Assembly: GCA_008080745.1 (NCBI GenBank)
Contig: SHMX01000003.1
Coordinates: forward strand, 1 to 64,000
Length of the DNA: 64,000 bases
Reading direction: 5' to 3'
Source of the DNA: Candidatus Thorarchaeota archaeon
Lineage (GTDB): Archaea > Asgardarchaeota > Thorarchaeia > Thorarchaeales > Thorarchaeaceae
Shown here: in pieces, positions 53,347 through 62,847 of the stretch
Position numbering within the stretch: the stretch's first letter is position 1
Layout of the letters: every line of letters starts with the position of its first letter
Program-made: the position numbers and the translations under genes
The notes under the pieces: generated by a model
Seen by the model: only the letters and a program-made list of their open reading frames with translations
What the model was told of the DNA's origin: nothing
Databases searched by the model: none

Positions 53347-54305
53347 ATAAGGGAGACCTCTATGAAACTCGTGGTGCATATGGAGATGCCTTGGTAGAGC
53401 TGGGAGAAGAGATAGGCAAACAGATTGTTGTGCTTGACGCAGACCTTTCTGGCTCCACCAGAACAAGCAAGTTTGCTGCAAAATTCCCAGAACAATTCAT
53501 CAATATGGGAATTGCAGAGCAAGATATGATGGGGACAGCAGCAGGTTTAGCTCTATCCAGCAAGACTGTATTCGCTAGCACCTTTGCAATATTTGCAGCA
53601 GGACGACCATATGAACAGATTCGTAATTCAATAGCGTATTCGAAGCTAGACGTAAAAATCGTCGCTTCACATGGGGGAATCTCTGTAGGTCCCGATGGAT
53701 CATCACATCAAGCCATTGAGGACATCTCACTAATGAGAGCAGTACCAAATATGCGAGTAGTGGTGCCGTGTGATGCTCGTGAAACTATTAGTGTGATAAA
53801 GACAGCAGCAAAAACCCCCGGTCCGTTCTATATCAGAGTAATGAGACCCAAAACCAAAATTATCACTGAGGAGGATTATGAGTTTAAGTTAGGAAAATCT
53901 TCAACAATGCGAGCAGGTTCAGATATCACAATGGTCGCTTGTGGTCTTATGGTAGAGATGGCCTTGGATGCTGCTGAATTTCTAAGCAGAGAAGGAATCG
54001 AATGTGAAGTCATAAACTGTTCAACTATCAAACCAATTGATGAGGATACAATTACAAGAAGCACACTAAACACGGGAGCTTGTATCACCTTAGAAGAAAA
54101 CACAATCATTGGAGGATTGGGTTCTGCAGTAGCAGAAACTCTAGGTGAAAGAAATCCTGTTCCAATGCTCCGAATAGGCATTCAAGACAAATTTGGTCAA
54201 TCCGGAACACCTAAGGAGCTTATGGATACATATGGATTGAATAGAGCTCATATTGTGTATGCAGTACGAGAAACCCTAGCAAGAAAAGTTGAAAACGGGA
54301 GATAA
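53343..54305 (+). CDS. Transketolase, C-terminal subunit
   Basis: 320 residues from a GTG that overlaps the previous stop (GTGA). [56 protein letters not shown] with the catalytic glutamate, and [30 protein letters not shown] match the pyrimidine-binding domain. The C-terminal domain ends near [18 protein letters not shown]. It forms the active enzyme with the preceding subunit. Confidence 0.95.
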   Translation: MNKGDLYETRGAYGDALVELGEEIGKQIVVLDADLSGSTRTSKFAAKFPEQFINMGIAEQDMMGTAAGLALSSKTVFASTFAIFAAGRPYEQIRNSIAYSKLDVKIVASHGGISVGPDGSSHQAIEDISLMRAVPNMRVVVPCDARETISVIKTAAKTPGPFYIRVMRPKTKIITEEDYEFKLGKSSTMRAGSDITMVACGLMVEMALDAAEFLSREGIECEVINCSTIKPIDEDTITRSTLNTGACITLEENTIIGGLGSAVAETLGERNPVPMLRIGIQDKFGQSGTPKELMDTYGLNRAHIVYAVRETLARKVENGR

Positions 54306-54312
54306 AAGAAAC

Positions 54313-54960
54313 ATGAAATTCTTTATAGACACAGCAAATGTTGATGCAATCAGAAAGGCACATGAACGAGGAATGGTGGATGGAGTTACGACTAATCCTT
54401 CACTCGTTGCAAAAGAAGGAAAAGACTTTAGAAAGATAGTCGATGAAATCGCTTCTTTCGTCAAAGGACCAATTAGTCTTGAAGTGGTAAGTGAAGATGC
54501 AGAAGGAATGTTCAAAGAAGCAAAAGAACTGAATGGATGGATAGACAATGCTGCAATTAAGGTTCCCATGACATGGGAAGGACTTAAGGCTACTAGAATG
54601 TGCGCTGACGAGGGAATCGCAACAAATGTTACTCTTTGTTTTAGTGCAAATCAAGCCTTACTAGCAGCAAAGGCCGGAGCTACGTTTGTATCACCATTCA
54701 TTGGTAGATTAGATGACATAGGTCATACAGGAATGGATCTCATTGCTGAGACCGTTCAGATCTTTTCAAATTATGGCATGACTACCGAGGTAATCGTAGC
54801 AAGTGTAAGACATCCCATTCACGTCAAAGAAGCAGCAATCCTAGGTGCGGATATTGCAACAATTCCACCTTCAGTGCTTGAGAAAATGGTTAATCATCCT
54901 CTAACTGATATTGGAATTGAGAGATTTCTTGCAGACTGGGAGAAAGTAAAGAATAAGTAA
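54313..54960 (+). CDS. tal: Transaldolase (FSA-like, subfamily 3)
   Basis: 215 residues from the ATG at 54313; the frame is open from 54289, but [10 protein letters not shown] is the family's usual start. The Schiff-base lysine is in [61 protein letters not shown] and [13 protein letters not shown] match the short transaldolases and fructose-6-phosphate aldolases. Context with transketolase favours transaldolase. GGGAG lies about ten bases before the start. Confidence 0.93.
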   Translation: MKFFIDTANVDAIRKAHERGMVDGVTTNPSLVAKEGKDFRKIVDEIASFVKGPISLEVVSEDAEGMFKEAKELNGWIDNAAIKVPMTWEGLKATRMCADEGIATNVTLCFSANQALLAAKAGATFVSPFIGRLDDIGHTGMDLIAETVQIFSNYGMTTEVIVASVRHPIHVKEAAILGADIATIPPSVLEKMVNHPLTDIGIERFLADWEKVKNK

Positions 54961-55036
54961 TGATAAGATACTTCACACTGAAATGGGAAGACAGATATGC
55001 TCGTTGCATCTTGTCTTTCCTATCAGGGTGTGGATT

Positions 55037-56590
55037 ATGCAAATCGAGGCAGACCTTGTTGCTTTCAATGGTAATATCATTACAATGGATCCCGAGCTTC
55101 CAAAGGCATCTTGTCTTGCCATAAAAAGTTGGAAGTTCCTTACTGTAGGAGAAGAAGAACACATTGAGGATTTAATCACCACAGCAAAAAGAGTCATAGA
55201 TTTGGGTGGTAAGACAGTTCTTCCGGGTTTCATTGATGCTCATACTCATATCACCAGTGCAGGAATTCGAGCAAACCATATTCATCTTCATGCCATGAAT
55301 TCTATTGAAGAAATAAAGAATGCCCTGAAAGAGGCTTTACCCAGATACGAACAAGGCTCTTGGGTATTAGGTCACGGTTGGGATGAAAGTAAGTGGGCTG
55401 AAAAGAGGTATATTGTTGCAAAAGACCTTGATGATGTCAGTACGGACCATCTCATTCTTCTAGATCGAGTAGATGGACATCTAACCTCTGTCAACTTAGC
55501 TGCATTTCAAAAGCTCAAAATTCCCGAAGATCATGAAGGAATTATCAGAGATGAAAAAGGAAACCCTACAGGGGTCCTGAAGGACATTGAAGATCTACAT
55601 AAGGCCATAAAACTTACAGATAAGGAGATATTTGATGGGATTCTTGCTGCTGGGAAGATAACTAGTCGTAATGGTATCACTACTGCAGTGGATAATGCAA
55701 GAGCTGGAATGCTTCGACACCTCAGAACTGCAGAATTTAGTAATCATCTTCACGCGAGACTTGTTATCAATCCTCCTGTAAATATGATGGATTCAATGAT
55801 TAAACTAGGAGTCACCTCATGTTGGGGAAGTCCTATGCTAAGAATTGGAGGGGTTAAGATATTTGTCGATGGGTCAATAGGAGCTAGAACTGCATACCTC
55901 TCCAAGCCTTATGATGACGATTCAGAAAACAGAGGAATACTTCTCTATGATAAGAAAAAACTGAAGAAAATTATCGAAAAGGCAGTGCAAAATGATATCC
56001 AAACTGTAACTCATGCAATTGGTGATGAAGCAATTGAGATTGTAATTTCTGCCTTTGAAGAGATAGAGGAAAAAGAAGCAATCCGGCGACAAAGACATAG
56101 AATTGAACACGCAGAGATGATTAGTGAATATCAGATTCGGCGTGCGGTGGGACAAGGTCTCATACTCTCTATGCAACCTAATTTTGTGGGTGAATGGCAA
56201 CAGGAGGATGGCATGTATGTGCAAAGAGTTGGTAAAGAACGTACTCGTGGAATGAATATGTTTCGAGTCGCATTAGATAATGGAGCCAGAGTTTGTTTTG
56301 GTTCAGATGGTATGCCTTACGGTCCACTCTATGGTATCTGGTCTGCAGTGACTCATCATAACGACAGGGTGCGTTTAGATGTAGATGAAGCAATTCGATG
56401 TTATACCATGGAAGGAGCATATTCAGTATTTATGGAAAAAACTATCGGCAGCATTTCTGTTGGAAAACGAGCAGACTTTGTAGTTCTCTCCGAAAACCTG
56501 ACTAAAGCAGCCCCTGAAAGAATCAGAGATATAGCCATTGAATCGACCTTCGTAGGCGGTATAGAGGAATATTCAGCGCATCGTGTGTGA
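55037..56590 (+). CDS. Metal-dependent amidohydrolase (YtcJ-like)
   Basis: About 517 residues from the ATG at 55037; the frame opens at 54983. The N-terminal beta sandwich begins with ADLVAFNGNIITMDPELPKASCLAI. The metal-binding DAHTH follows GKTVLPGFI. Later active-site elements are FVDGSIGARTAYL, THAIGDEAI, RIEHAEM and FGSDGMPYGPLYG. The C-terminus closes the sandwich (GKRADFVVLSENL). YtcJ-like enzymes hydrolyse amides or imides of largely unknown identity. It lies between the pentose-phosphate operon and mutL, 10 bp before mutL. Confidence 0.88.
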   Translation: MQIEADLVAFNGNIITMDPELPKASCLAIKSWKFLTVGEEEHIEDLITTAKRVIDLGGKTVLPGFIDAHTHITSAGIRANHIHLHAMNSIEEIKNALKEALPRYEQGSWVLGHGWDESKWAEKRYIVAKDLDDVSTDHLILLDRVDGHLTSVNLAAFQKLKIPEDHEGIIRDEKGNPTGVLKDIEDLHKAIKLTDKEIFDGILAAGKITSRNGITTAVDNARAGMLRHLRTAEFSNHLHARLVINPPVNMMDSMIKLGVTSCWGSPMLRIGGVKIFVDGSIGARTAYLSKPYDDDSENRGILLYDKKKLKKIIEKAVQNDIQTVTHAIGDEAIEIVISAFEEIEEKEAIRRQRHRIEHAEMISEYQIRRAVGQGLILSMQPNFVGEWQQEDGMYVQRVGKERTRGMNMFRVALDNGARVCFGSDGMPYGPLYGIWSAVTHHNDRVRLDVDEAIRCYTMEGAYSVFMEKTIGSISVGKRADFVVLSENLTKAAPERIRDIAIESTFVGGIEEYSAHRV

Positions 56591-56599
56591 GGAGTTTAC

Positions 56600-58396
56600 A
56601 TGTCAAGAATTAGAGTATTGGACGATGCCCTCGTGACATTAATTGCTGCAGGAGAAGTAATTGAAAATCCAGCTTCGGTTGTCAAAGAACTGATAGAGAA
56701 CTCTCTTGACGCTGGTGCAACCCACATCGATGTAAATATTCGTGGTGGGGGTATCGATAGTATCGTGGTTTCGGATAATGGTTCAGGAATATTGAAAGAG
56801 GACGTGCCTATCTGTGTTCTAAGACATTCAACTAGTAAAATATCCAAACGAGCTGATCTTGATGCGATAATGACTTACGGATTTCGCGGTGAAGCTCTAG
56901 CAACAATGACTGCAGTTGCGGATGTAAAAATTACTACTCGTCATAGAAGCGAAGAGATTGGTTCCCAACTTGTAGCACGGATTGGAGCAGATGTTTCTGT
57001 GACCCCGTCTAATCGATCGACAGGTACACGTGTAGAGGTTACAGACTTGTTCTCACGGGTTCCTGCACGGAGAAAACATCTTGGTTCGGAAAGAGTCGAA
57101 GGTCAACGGGTTCATGAAGTTATGATAAAACATGCAATTGTGAGAAATGACGTTGGATTTCGATTAATACGAGATGGAGAAGTCATTCTTGACTGTCCCG
57201 AGGGTCAGAGCGCAAGAGAAAGAGTTGCACTGTTATGGGGTAGTGATGTAGCAAAGAATCTGGTTGAGGTTAGATATAGGGAAGACCAGATTCAGATAAC
57301 GGGATTTATCGTTCGGCCTCCCGTTTCTAGAGGAAATCGTGGAAGAGAATATTTCTCAGTCCTAAAGCGTCCCATAGAAGATCAGAGACTTAGTAAGGCA
57401 GTTGAGAGCGCATATTCAACTCTGCTTATGTCAGGCCGATTTCCTATCTGTTCATTGGATATATCTCCACCCATATCTCATGTAGACGCTAACGTGCATC
57501 CTGCAAAAAGAGAGGTTCGTATCCAAAACATAGACGAGCTTGTTAGCACAGTCCGCCGAGCTGTGAAACTTGCACTCGAGTTGGAAACACCACCTGAAGT
57601 GACCGATACTCTTGACGCGTTTGTGGATGAAGAAACAGTACCCTATCGATATGATAGACAACCTTTCGAAACCACTGAGAGATATGAAGATACGTTGATA
57701 GAACAACAAAGTTTTGGACAAATAGATTCAACAGCTGATATTCTTCATCTGGAAGAAATTGGAGGCGTCTTTAGAGTAATTGGTCAAATTATGGAGGTTT
57801 ACTTACTCCTAGAATTTGATGAAGCACTAGTAGTTATAGATCAACATGCAGCTCATGAACGTGTGCTTTACGAAATTTTGAGAAAGCAAGTAAACGAGGG
57901 AAAAACTGCAGTGCAAGAACTGCTAGAACCAATTGTACTACATTTGGATACTAGTGATGTTGAGAGAATATTGGAGCTTGCTGATGTTTTGGAAGACATT
58001 GGATACTCTGTAAGCAGTTTTGGAGGAAACGAGATTCTTGTATCAAGTCTTCCTGAAATTCTTGGAAAACGTGCGAATGAGGATGAGCTGATTTCATTGG
58101 TTGACAGGATACTAGATATTGGAGAAGATGTAACAGAGAAATTTATGGATGATTTACTTCGAGTAACAGCATGTCACTCGGCAATACGAGCAGGACAGAC
58201 TTTGAGTAATAGCGAGATTCGAAAACTCCTCCTAGAGCTGTCAAAGACACCAAATCGGTATAATTGTGCTCACGGAAGACCAACAATCCTGCGAATTGAT
58301 AGAGAGGAATTAGACAGAAGATTTGGAAGAACTGGAGTAGCCTATTTCAAGCGGTACAAAGCCAGACATGGCATCAAAGATGATTTGGATTTATAA
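56600..58396 (+). CDS. mutL: DNA mismatch repair protein MutL with endonuclease motif
   Basis: A 598-residue protein. The GHKL ATPase motifs are intact: ENSLDAGATHIDV, DNGSGI, YGFRGEAL and the STGTRVEVTDLFSRVPARRKHL loop. Transducer residues VDANVHPAKREVR follow. The C-terminal domain has DQHAAHERVLYE (D414 onward), matching the DQHAx2Ex4E endonuclease motif, and also ACHSAIRAGQTL, CAHGRPT and an FKR end. This is therefore the nicking type used where no MutH exists. GAGGAG stands before the ATG. Confidence 0.96.
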   Translation: MSRIRVLDDALVTLIAAGEVIENPASVVKELIENSLDAGATHIDVNIRGGGIDSIVVSDNGSGILKEDVPICVLRHSTSKISKRADLDAIMTYGFRGEALATMTAVADVKITTRHRSEEIGSQLVARIGADVSVTPSNRSTGTRVEVTDLFSRVPARRKHLGSERVEGQRVHEVMIKHAIVRNDVGFRLIRDGEVILDCPEGQSARERVALLWGSDVAKNLVEVRYREDQIQITGFIVRPPVSRGNRGREYFSVLKRPIEDQRLSKAVESAYSTLLMSGRFPICSLDISPPISHVDANVHPAKREVRIQNIDELVSTVRRAVKLALELETPPEVTDTLDAFVDEETVPYRYDRQPFETTERYEDTLIEQQSFGQIDSTADILHLEEIGGVFRVIGQIMEVYLLLEFDEALVVIDQHAAHERVLYEILRKQVNEGKTAVQELLEPIVLHLDTSDVERILELADVLEDIGYSVSSFGGNEILVSSLPEILGKRANEDELISLVDRILDIGEDVTEKFMDDLLRVTACHSAIRAGQTLSNSEIRKLLLELSKTPNRYNCAHGRPTILRIDREELDRRFGRTGVAYFKRYKARHGIKDDLDL

Positions 58397-58402
58397 AAAA
58401 GT

Positions 58403-58430
58403 ATGAAGTAGAGAAAATCTCTACATTCAT
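58403..58430. terminator. Bidirectional hairpin between mutL and the flavin gene
   Basis: GTAGAGA (58408-58414) and TCTCTAC (58418-58424) pair perfectly around an AAA loop. ATGAA and TTCAT extend the stem with one bulged A. It lies in the 45-bp gap between convergent genes, so it probably stops both transcripts. Confidence 0.55.
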
Positions 58431-58441
58431 ATCATCGAAGA

Positions 58442-59311
58442 TTAGTCCTTCTCGCCACTTCGTTTGTCCCGTACCTTGTCCATAAATTCTGCAGTGATAA
58501 CGGTGACACCCTCTTTTTTAGCCTCCTCAACAACACCAGCAAAAACACGTTTCAAAAATATTCGCGGCACACTAACAAGTTTAGCAGCAGCCTCCTCTGT
58601 CCACTGGACACTTGGATCAAATCTCTTTGCGGCGAACATAATCGAATTAACATTAGTATCGTGACGGTCTGTTATCTGGACTTTATAGGGTTTATTAGCC
58701 TCGGTAAACCAGAAATATATGTTATCTCGAAAACCATAATCAATTGGAAGTTTGGGAAATTTCTTTGCTTCCATACCATGAATGATTGCTTCTCGGTAAT
58801 CCTTCTGTAGATATATCTCATCTACTCGCAGAAGGAAGTGATTGCACTCGGGAGTTACTTCTAATGGAAAACTATCATCCCACGTGCACTCCATAATTTG
58901 AACAGACTCCTTCACAACTTCAGGATATTCGATACCACTTTTCTTTTCTTTACGCATCGAAGGAATTAGACTGAAAATACTATGCTTCATTTTCTCCTCT
59001 GTTGACTCACCTGGCCAACCAAGTTCAACACAACACTCCATGTACTTTTTATCATCTGGAATGAAATTCAAAGCACATACACCGGTTCTCCGGATGTTCT
59101 CAGCTGTATTGCTTGTTGATCTGGAAATAAACATCATCGCGTGTTCTCCAGGTTCACCTGCAATAATATGTGGAAAGACAAGAGAATAAGGACCAAGATT
59201 GGTCATTCCTGATTCTGAAACAGTGCTTACCAATACAACAGGCATTGGAAAGAAAGAGCTAGTCTGATAGAAATTATCAAGTATGCGTATTGATTCAAAG
59301 TCTGCGGTCAT
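58442..59311 (-). CDS. FMN-binding split-barrel flavin reductase-like protein
   Basis: 289 residues. The N-terminal half matches flavin-reductase-like (DIM6/NTAB) proteins: FFPMPVVLVSTVSESGMTNLGPYSL, HAMMFISRSTSNTAENIRRTGVCALNFIP. The C-terminal third (HGMEAKKFPKLPIDYGFRDNIYFWFTEANKPYKV) is longer than the minimal family. It probably binds FMN; the substrate is unknown. Convergent with mutL, and a terminator hairpin separates them. Confidence 0.8.
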   Translation of the reverse strand: MTADFESIRILDNFYQTSSFFPMPVVLVSTVSESGMTNLGPYSLVFPHIIAGEPGEHAMMFISRSTSNTAENIRRTGVCALNFIPDDKKYMECCVELGWPGESTEEKMKHSIFSLIPSMRKEKKSGIEYPEVVKESVQIMECTWDDSFPLEVTPECNHFLLRVDEIYLQKDYREAIIHGMEAKKFPKLPIDYGFRDNIYFWFTEANKPYKVQITDRHDTNVNSIMFAAKRFDPSVQWTEEAAAKLVSVPRIFLKRVFAGVVEEAKKEGVTVITAEFMDKVRDKRSGEKD

Positions 59312-59470
59312 AGTCCTTTATCGATACATACTGTCTTTTTTACCCTCTTGAAGATTAGAATGTTTTCTAATAATTTAATAATAATTGTGTGAATATTCTA
59401 TCGAAGAATAGTAAGAGTGGAGTATTGCGTTGTCTGATGTTTTCTTAAGGACAATCAAGAGGGAGGAGTC

Positions 59471-60400
59471 ATGAATGCTGAATCCCCTAGAAAAAATAAG
59501 TTGGCTTTCAATACCATAGTATTTCCAAATACTTCATCTGAAAATGATGCAGTTCTGTTGGCTAAGAGTATCAGAAAGAATGGAGGTAATCTCTCTGAGT
59601 TTCAAATTAGAATGTTTCAGCCAGCTATCAGTAAAGAGGTATCCCTCGATGCCAAAAGGCATCTAAAAGAGCTTGATGTGGATATCATTCAATTCAAAAT
59701 TAAGAATGAGAAGTTGACATTCCCATTCATGTCAGAGGCAATCGCAATGGCTGAAGCTGAAAAGTTGGGACTTAATGACTCAGAACAGATTGTGTGGTTA
59801 GCGAGGAATTCAGTAATCATCAGGGAACCGGTAGAACTTCTACTAAGAGAAAAAGAACAGTTACGATATAGACCCGTTCATCATATACTCATAGGATCAC
59901 GGTATAACGAAGACAAAGATGCTTTTTGGAATTTAGTATATCAATCTTGTCGGATAGATGATGACCAGATATTTCCCATGAGGACTCACATCGATAATAT
60001 AGAGATACGACCATATTTCAATGCGGGATGTCTGGTTACAAGGCCGGAATCGGGTATATTCCAAAAATACTTGAACAATTTTCAGCGAGAATATTTGCGA
60101 GATGATTTCAAAAGATTCTACCAGAAGAATGAACTATACATGATATTTATTCACCAAGCAATTCTCTCTGGAACGATAATATCAACCGTTCAGAAAGATA
60201 TGATGGTAGAGTTACCTAGCTCATACAATTACCCAGTTCATTTACACAATGATGACAGGACGGAAAACCGTCCCAGAGTTCTTGACGATATTGTAACATT
60301 CCGACATGAAGGATTTCATCAAGAAAGTGATTGGATGGATAAGATGCCAGCTTCAAGAGGATTAAAGAAATGGTTGAGTGATAGTCTAGTTCATAGATAA
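59471..60400 (+). CDS. GT-A-like protein lacking the DxD motif
   Basis: A 309-residue soluble protein. The fold order resembles GT-A nucleotide-sugar transferases: a first strand (FNTIVFPNTSSENDAVLLAKSIRKNG), a segment IVWLARNSVIIREPVELLL where active enzymes have a D-x-D, and PYFNAGCLVTRPESGIFQKYL, typical of the acceptor side. With the metal-binding acids replaced (ARN), it may be a non-catalytic or divergent transferase. The ATG follows a GGGAGGAG ribosome site. Family identity is an inference. Confidence 0.5.
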   Translation: MNAESPRKNKLAFNTIVFPNTSSENDAVLLAKSIRKNGGNLSEFQIRMFQPAISKEVSLDAKRHLKELDVDIIQFKIKNEKLTFPFMSEAIAMAEAEKLGLNDSEQIVWLARNSVIIREPVELLLREKEQLRYRPVHHILIGSRYNEDKDAFWNLVYQSCRIDDDQIFPMRTHIDNIEIRPYFNAGCLVTRPESGIFQKYLNNFQREYLRDDFKRFYQKNELYMIFIHQAILSGTIISTVQKDMMVELPSSYNYPVHLHNDDRTENRPRVLDDIVTFRHEGFHQESDWMDKMPASRGLKKWLSDSLVHR

Positions 60401-60406
60401 ATCACA

Positions 60407-60583
60407 TCAGATTCTCGCAAGGTGTAGATAAATTGTTACATTGGAATAGAGTCCGAAGTTTAGACCAGCTACACCTACTCGATTATCCTTTAGTTTGGCA
60501 TTAAGTATTCTTTCTGCGACAGAATGATCATCTATGATTAGGAGCTTATTTTCCGATACAAAATCATGGTTGGAATTCTAAAA
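60407..60583 (-). pseudogene. Possible gene remnant without start
   Basis: A minus-strand open frame of about 58 codons ending at the TGA 60407-60409 reads ...ENKLLIIDDHSVAERILNAK and ...GVAGLNFGLYSNVTIYLHLARI. The composition is protein-like but no initiation codon is suitable and the upstream end is closed by a stop. It may be the tail of a decayed gene or simply chance. Confidence 0.25.
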
Positions 60584-60595
60584 TCTGGAATATGT

Positions 60596-60973
60596 CTAAG
60601 AGGTTTCAGATTCCTCTTGCATCTTAGCCCGGACCATATCTATCAGTTCATCAACAGAAGACACGCTGTTCATCTTTTCAGCTGAAATGAAATAGGAAAG
60701 CTTTCCATTCTTCAGCAAAAAGGCAGAAGGAAAAGAAGGATTATCAAAGTTGTGTCTATTATTGAACTCGTCCTTATGCAAAATCTCCACAGAGATGTCC
60801 AAGGAGTCAAGGAAACTCTTCCATTCACTTATCATACCTGTATTGTTGTAGGTGACTGCACAGAGATTGCACTGATAGGTATCCGGAGAAATTAACCTAT
60901 GAAAGAAATCCTTGGTAGCATTCAGAATCCCACTATCAGCGTTATAAACGAAAATGATTTTCGAATTTGGCAT
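60596..60973 (-). CDS. Conserved hypothetical protein, YNADSG/TYQCNLC type
   Basis: About 125 residues from the ATG at 60973; the frame opens at 61060 but the extension is unlike the family. The segments IIFVYNADSGILNATKDFFHRLISPDTYQCNLC, AVTYNNTGMISEWKSFLD and FPSAFLLKNGKLSYFISAEKMN match a pattern I have seen in uncharacterised bacterial proteins. The CxxC inside a strand-helix context and the late FPSAFLL could indicate a thioredoxin-like fold. Function unknown. Confidence 0.6.
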   Translation of the reverse strand: MPNSKIIFVYNADSGILNATKDFFHRLISPDTYQCNLCAVTYNNTGMISEWKSFLDSLDISVEILHKDEFNNRHNFDNPSFPSAFLLKNGKLSYFISAEKMNSVSSVDELIDMVRAKMQEESETS

Positions 60974-61096
60974 GGTAAAAGATAGGGAGAAACCTATTTG
61001 AATAAATGCTTTGAAGATATTCCATATAGATAACCTCCATCTTGTAGAAAATGACATCATTAGTTGACATAAAGTTCCAAAGGAAAATGAAATTCT

Positions 61097-62344
61097 ATGG
61101 TAAGAGAACTTCTATGGATAGATAAAGATCGAAGACTCAACGAACTAGAGATTCCAGATACTCTATTAGAACTTGATTTAGAACATATGGAAATCATGGA
61201 GATAGACCTTGAGCCATTGAGAGGTCTAGAAAATCTGGAAATGATCAACCTATCAAATAATCCAATAGAGTATATAGACCTTGAAGCCATAGCAGAATGT
61301 CCCAGCTTAAAAGCGCTAAAGCTCGCATATACCAACCTGGACAAGATTGATCTGTTACCATTTAAAGAAAATACCGAGTTGGAGGTATTTGACATCAAAT
61401 ATACAGATGTCAGCGAATTGGATCTTACCGCATTTTCAAATTGTACAAAACTGAGAGAACTACGTCTTGAATTTACCGAAATTCACAATCTTGATTTAGC
61501 ACCTTTAGTTCATTGTAAAAATTTGGAGTTCTTTTCAATAACATCACCAGAGGTTCTAGATTTTACGGTTTTTGCAGGACGTGATAAGCTGAGCGTTCCT
61601 GACACAGACTTTGTAGGTGACCCTCCGCATCTTGTCACATTTATTGGAGAAGAGCATTATCCCAATCTATCCCGTCGTGATATCAATTCTCATTTTCCAG
61701 TAATTTTTACTAGTCTTGATGTTATTGTAGAGATTCTTCCTCTTATCCAGAACCAAACTGAAACTTGGAAGTATATTCATCTATTTTGGAATATATGCAG
61801 ACTTACGGGTTTGGGTATGCTAGGCTTAGTTGAAGCTGACTTCGAACTGATATCTGATATGATAGGAGCTCGTGATTCACCAGATGCTCTCAGAGAAATT
61901 GTACTAGACAAGGTTCTGAACCATCTTGATAAAGGAGGAACAACATTGGGTTTAGACCTAGATTCTGCTTTGAAATATTCAGAAATCGCAATAAGAACGC
62001 CTCAAATTCTTGAGCAACGAAATAAAGAAATCAAAGAATTTCTCATCCCACAGAAGCCTAAGTTTCGGGATTTCCTATATTTATGGATTACTTCCTTTGG
62101 ATTCCGTATTCTTACTAAAATCAAACCAGCTAATTGGGATAATATCTCAAAAGAACTAACTAAAGAAATTATAAACGAATTAGAAAAAAATGGAATACCT
62201 ATTCAAAGAGTACCAATAGACGAATTTCAACACTCTCAGATTTCTTGGGGACCAATTCAGGATTACATCAAATTGTTGCTAGAAATGAAATACTATCAAA
62301 ATATGCCGTGGGCTATTTTTGAGATACTTGCGGGATTAAATTAA
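61097..62344 (+). CDS. Leucine-rich repeat protein
   Basis: 415 residues. Residues about 15-150 hold five to six LRRs of about 23 residues with the pattern LE-x-LxLxxNxIxxIDLxPL (for example LEMINLSNNPIEYIDLEAIA, LKALKLAYTNLDKIDLLPF, LRELRLEFTEIHNLDLAPL). The C-terminal 250 residues are mainly helical and not recognised (YIHLFWNICRLTGLGMLGL, PQILEQRNKEIKEFLIP). It probably mediates protein interaction. No signal peptide, so intracellular. Confidence 0.75.
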   Translation: MVRELLWIDKDRRLNELEIPDTLLELDLEHMEIMEIDLEPLRGLENLEMINLSNNPIEYIDLEAIAECPSLKALKLAYTNLDKIDLLPFKENTELEVFDIKYTDVSELDLTAFSNCTKLRELRLEFTEIHNLDLAPLVHCKNLEFFSITSPEVLDFTVFAGRDKLSVPDTDFVGDPPHLVTFIGEEHYPNLSRRDINSHFPVIFTSLDVIVEILPLIQNQTETWKYIHLFWNICRLTGLGMLGLVEADFELISDMIGARDSPDALREIVLDKVLNHLDKGGTTLGLDLDSALKYSEIAIRTPQILEQRNKEIKEFLIPQKPKFRDFLYLWITSFGFRILTKIKPANWDNISKELTKEIINELEKNGIPIQRVPIDEFQHSQISWGPIQDYIKLLLEMKYYQNMPWAIFEILAGLN

Positions 62345-62479
62345 TTGGCGGATTATTCATTAAGAGGTCGAGTCGTTTTTCCTCCTCTAGTACAGAGAGC
62401 AGATATAGGATCGGTGAGCAAACACGGTATGCTCATAACACCTGAATATGGACCAAGAGTGATGTTAGCTGCAATTTAA
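62345..62479 (+). other. Short open frame directly after the LRR gene
   Basis: A TTG immediately follows the LRR stop and opens 44 codons (RVVFPPLVQRADIG, KHGMLITPEYGPR) to the TAA at 62477. It could be a small coupled gene or part of a decayed longer one. No other support. The rest of 62480-62546 is non-coding A/T-rich DNA. Confidence 0.25.
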
Positions 62480-62546
62480 TAAGTATCAACAACCTTCCTT
62501 TCACACATGAAAATACACATAACTGGATTTCTGAATACTGTGTTCT

Positions 62547-62780
62547 ATGTCGACGATGATAAAGGAATGTCCATTTCAGGCAATCCTTGAAGAAGCTATT
62601 GTCAACGATTCCAGCCTCATAACAAAATTCAGACAAAACGAATGTTTTGAGTACTTTGTGCAGTATTATGGCTGTTCGACCTATGCTAAGGTCGGTCTGT
62701 TTTCAAAAGGCATGAATGCATTTACTGGATTAATAACGGTCGTGGAAAAAAGAAAAATCAGTGAATTAATGAAATCATAA
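62547..62780 (+). CDS. Small hypothetical protein
   Basis: 77 residues with a cluster of acidic and hydrophobic residues (CPFQAILEEAIVNDSSLITK) and a basic end (VEKRKISELMKS). No family recognised. A second ATG at 62556 would also serve. An overlapping 27-codon frame begins at 62507, so this stretch could instead be a frameshifted remnant. Confidence 0.4.
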   Translation: MSTMIKECPFQAILEEAIVNDSSLITKFRQNECFEYFVQYYGCSTYAKVGLFSKGMNAFTGLITVVEKRKISELMKS

Positions 62781-62847
62781 GAATATAACTCGAAAAGTAA
62801 TCATAATACTATTATATCGCCAATAATGCCAAAATTTGTGATTCACA

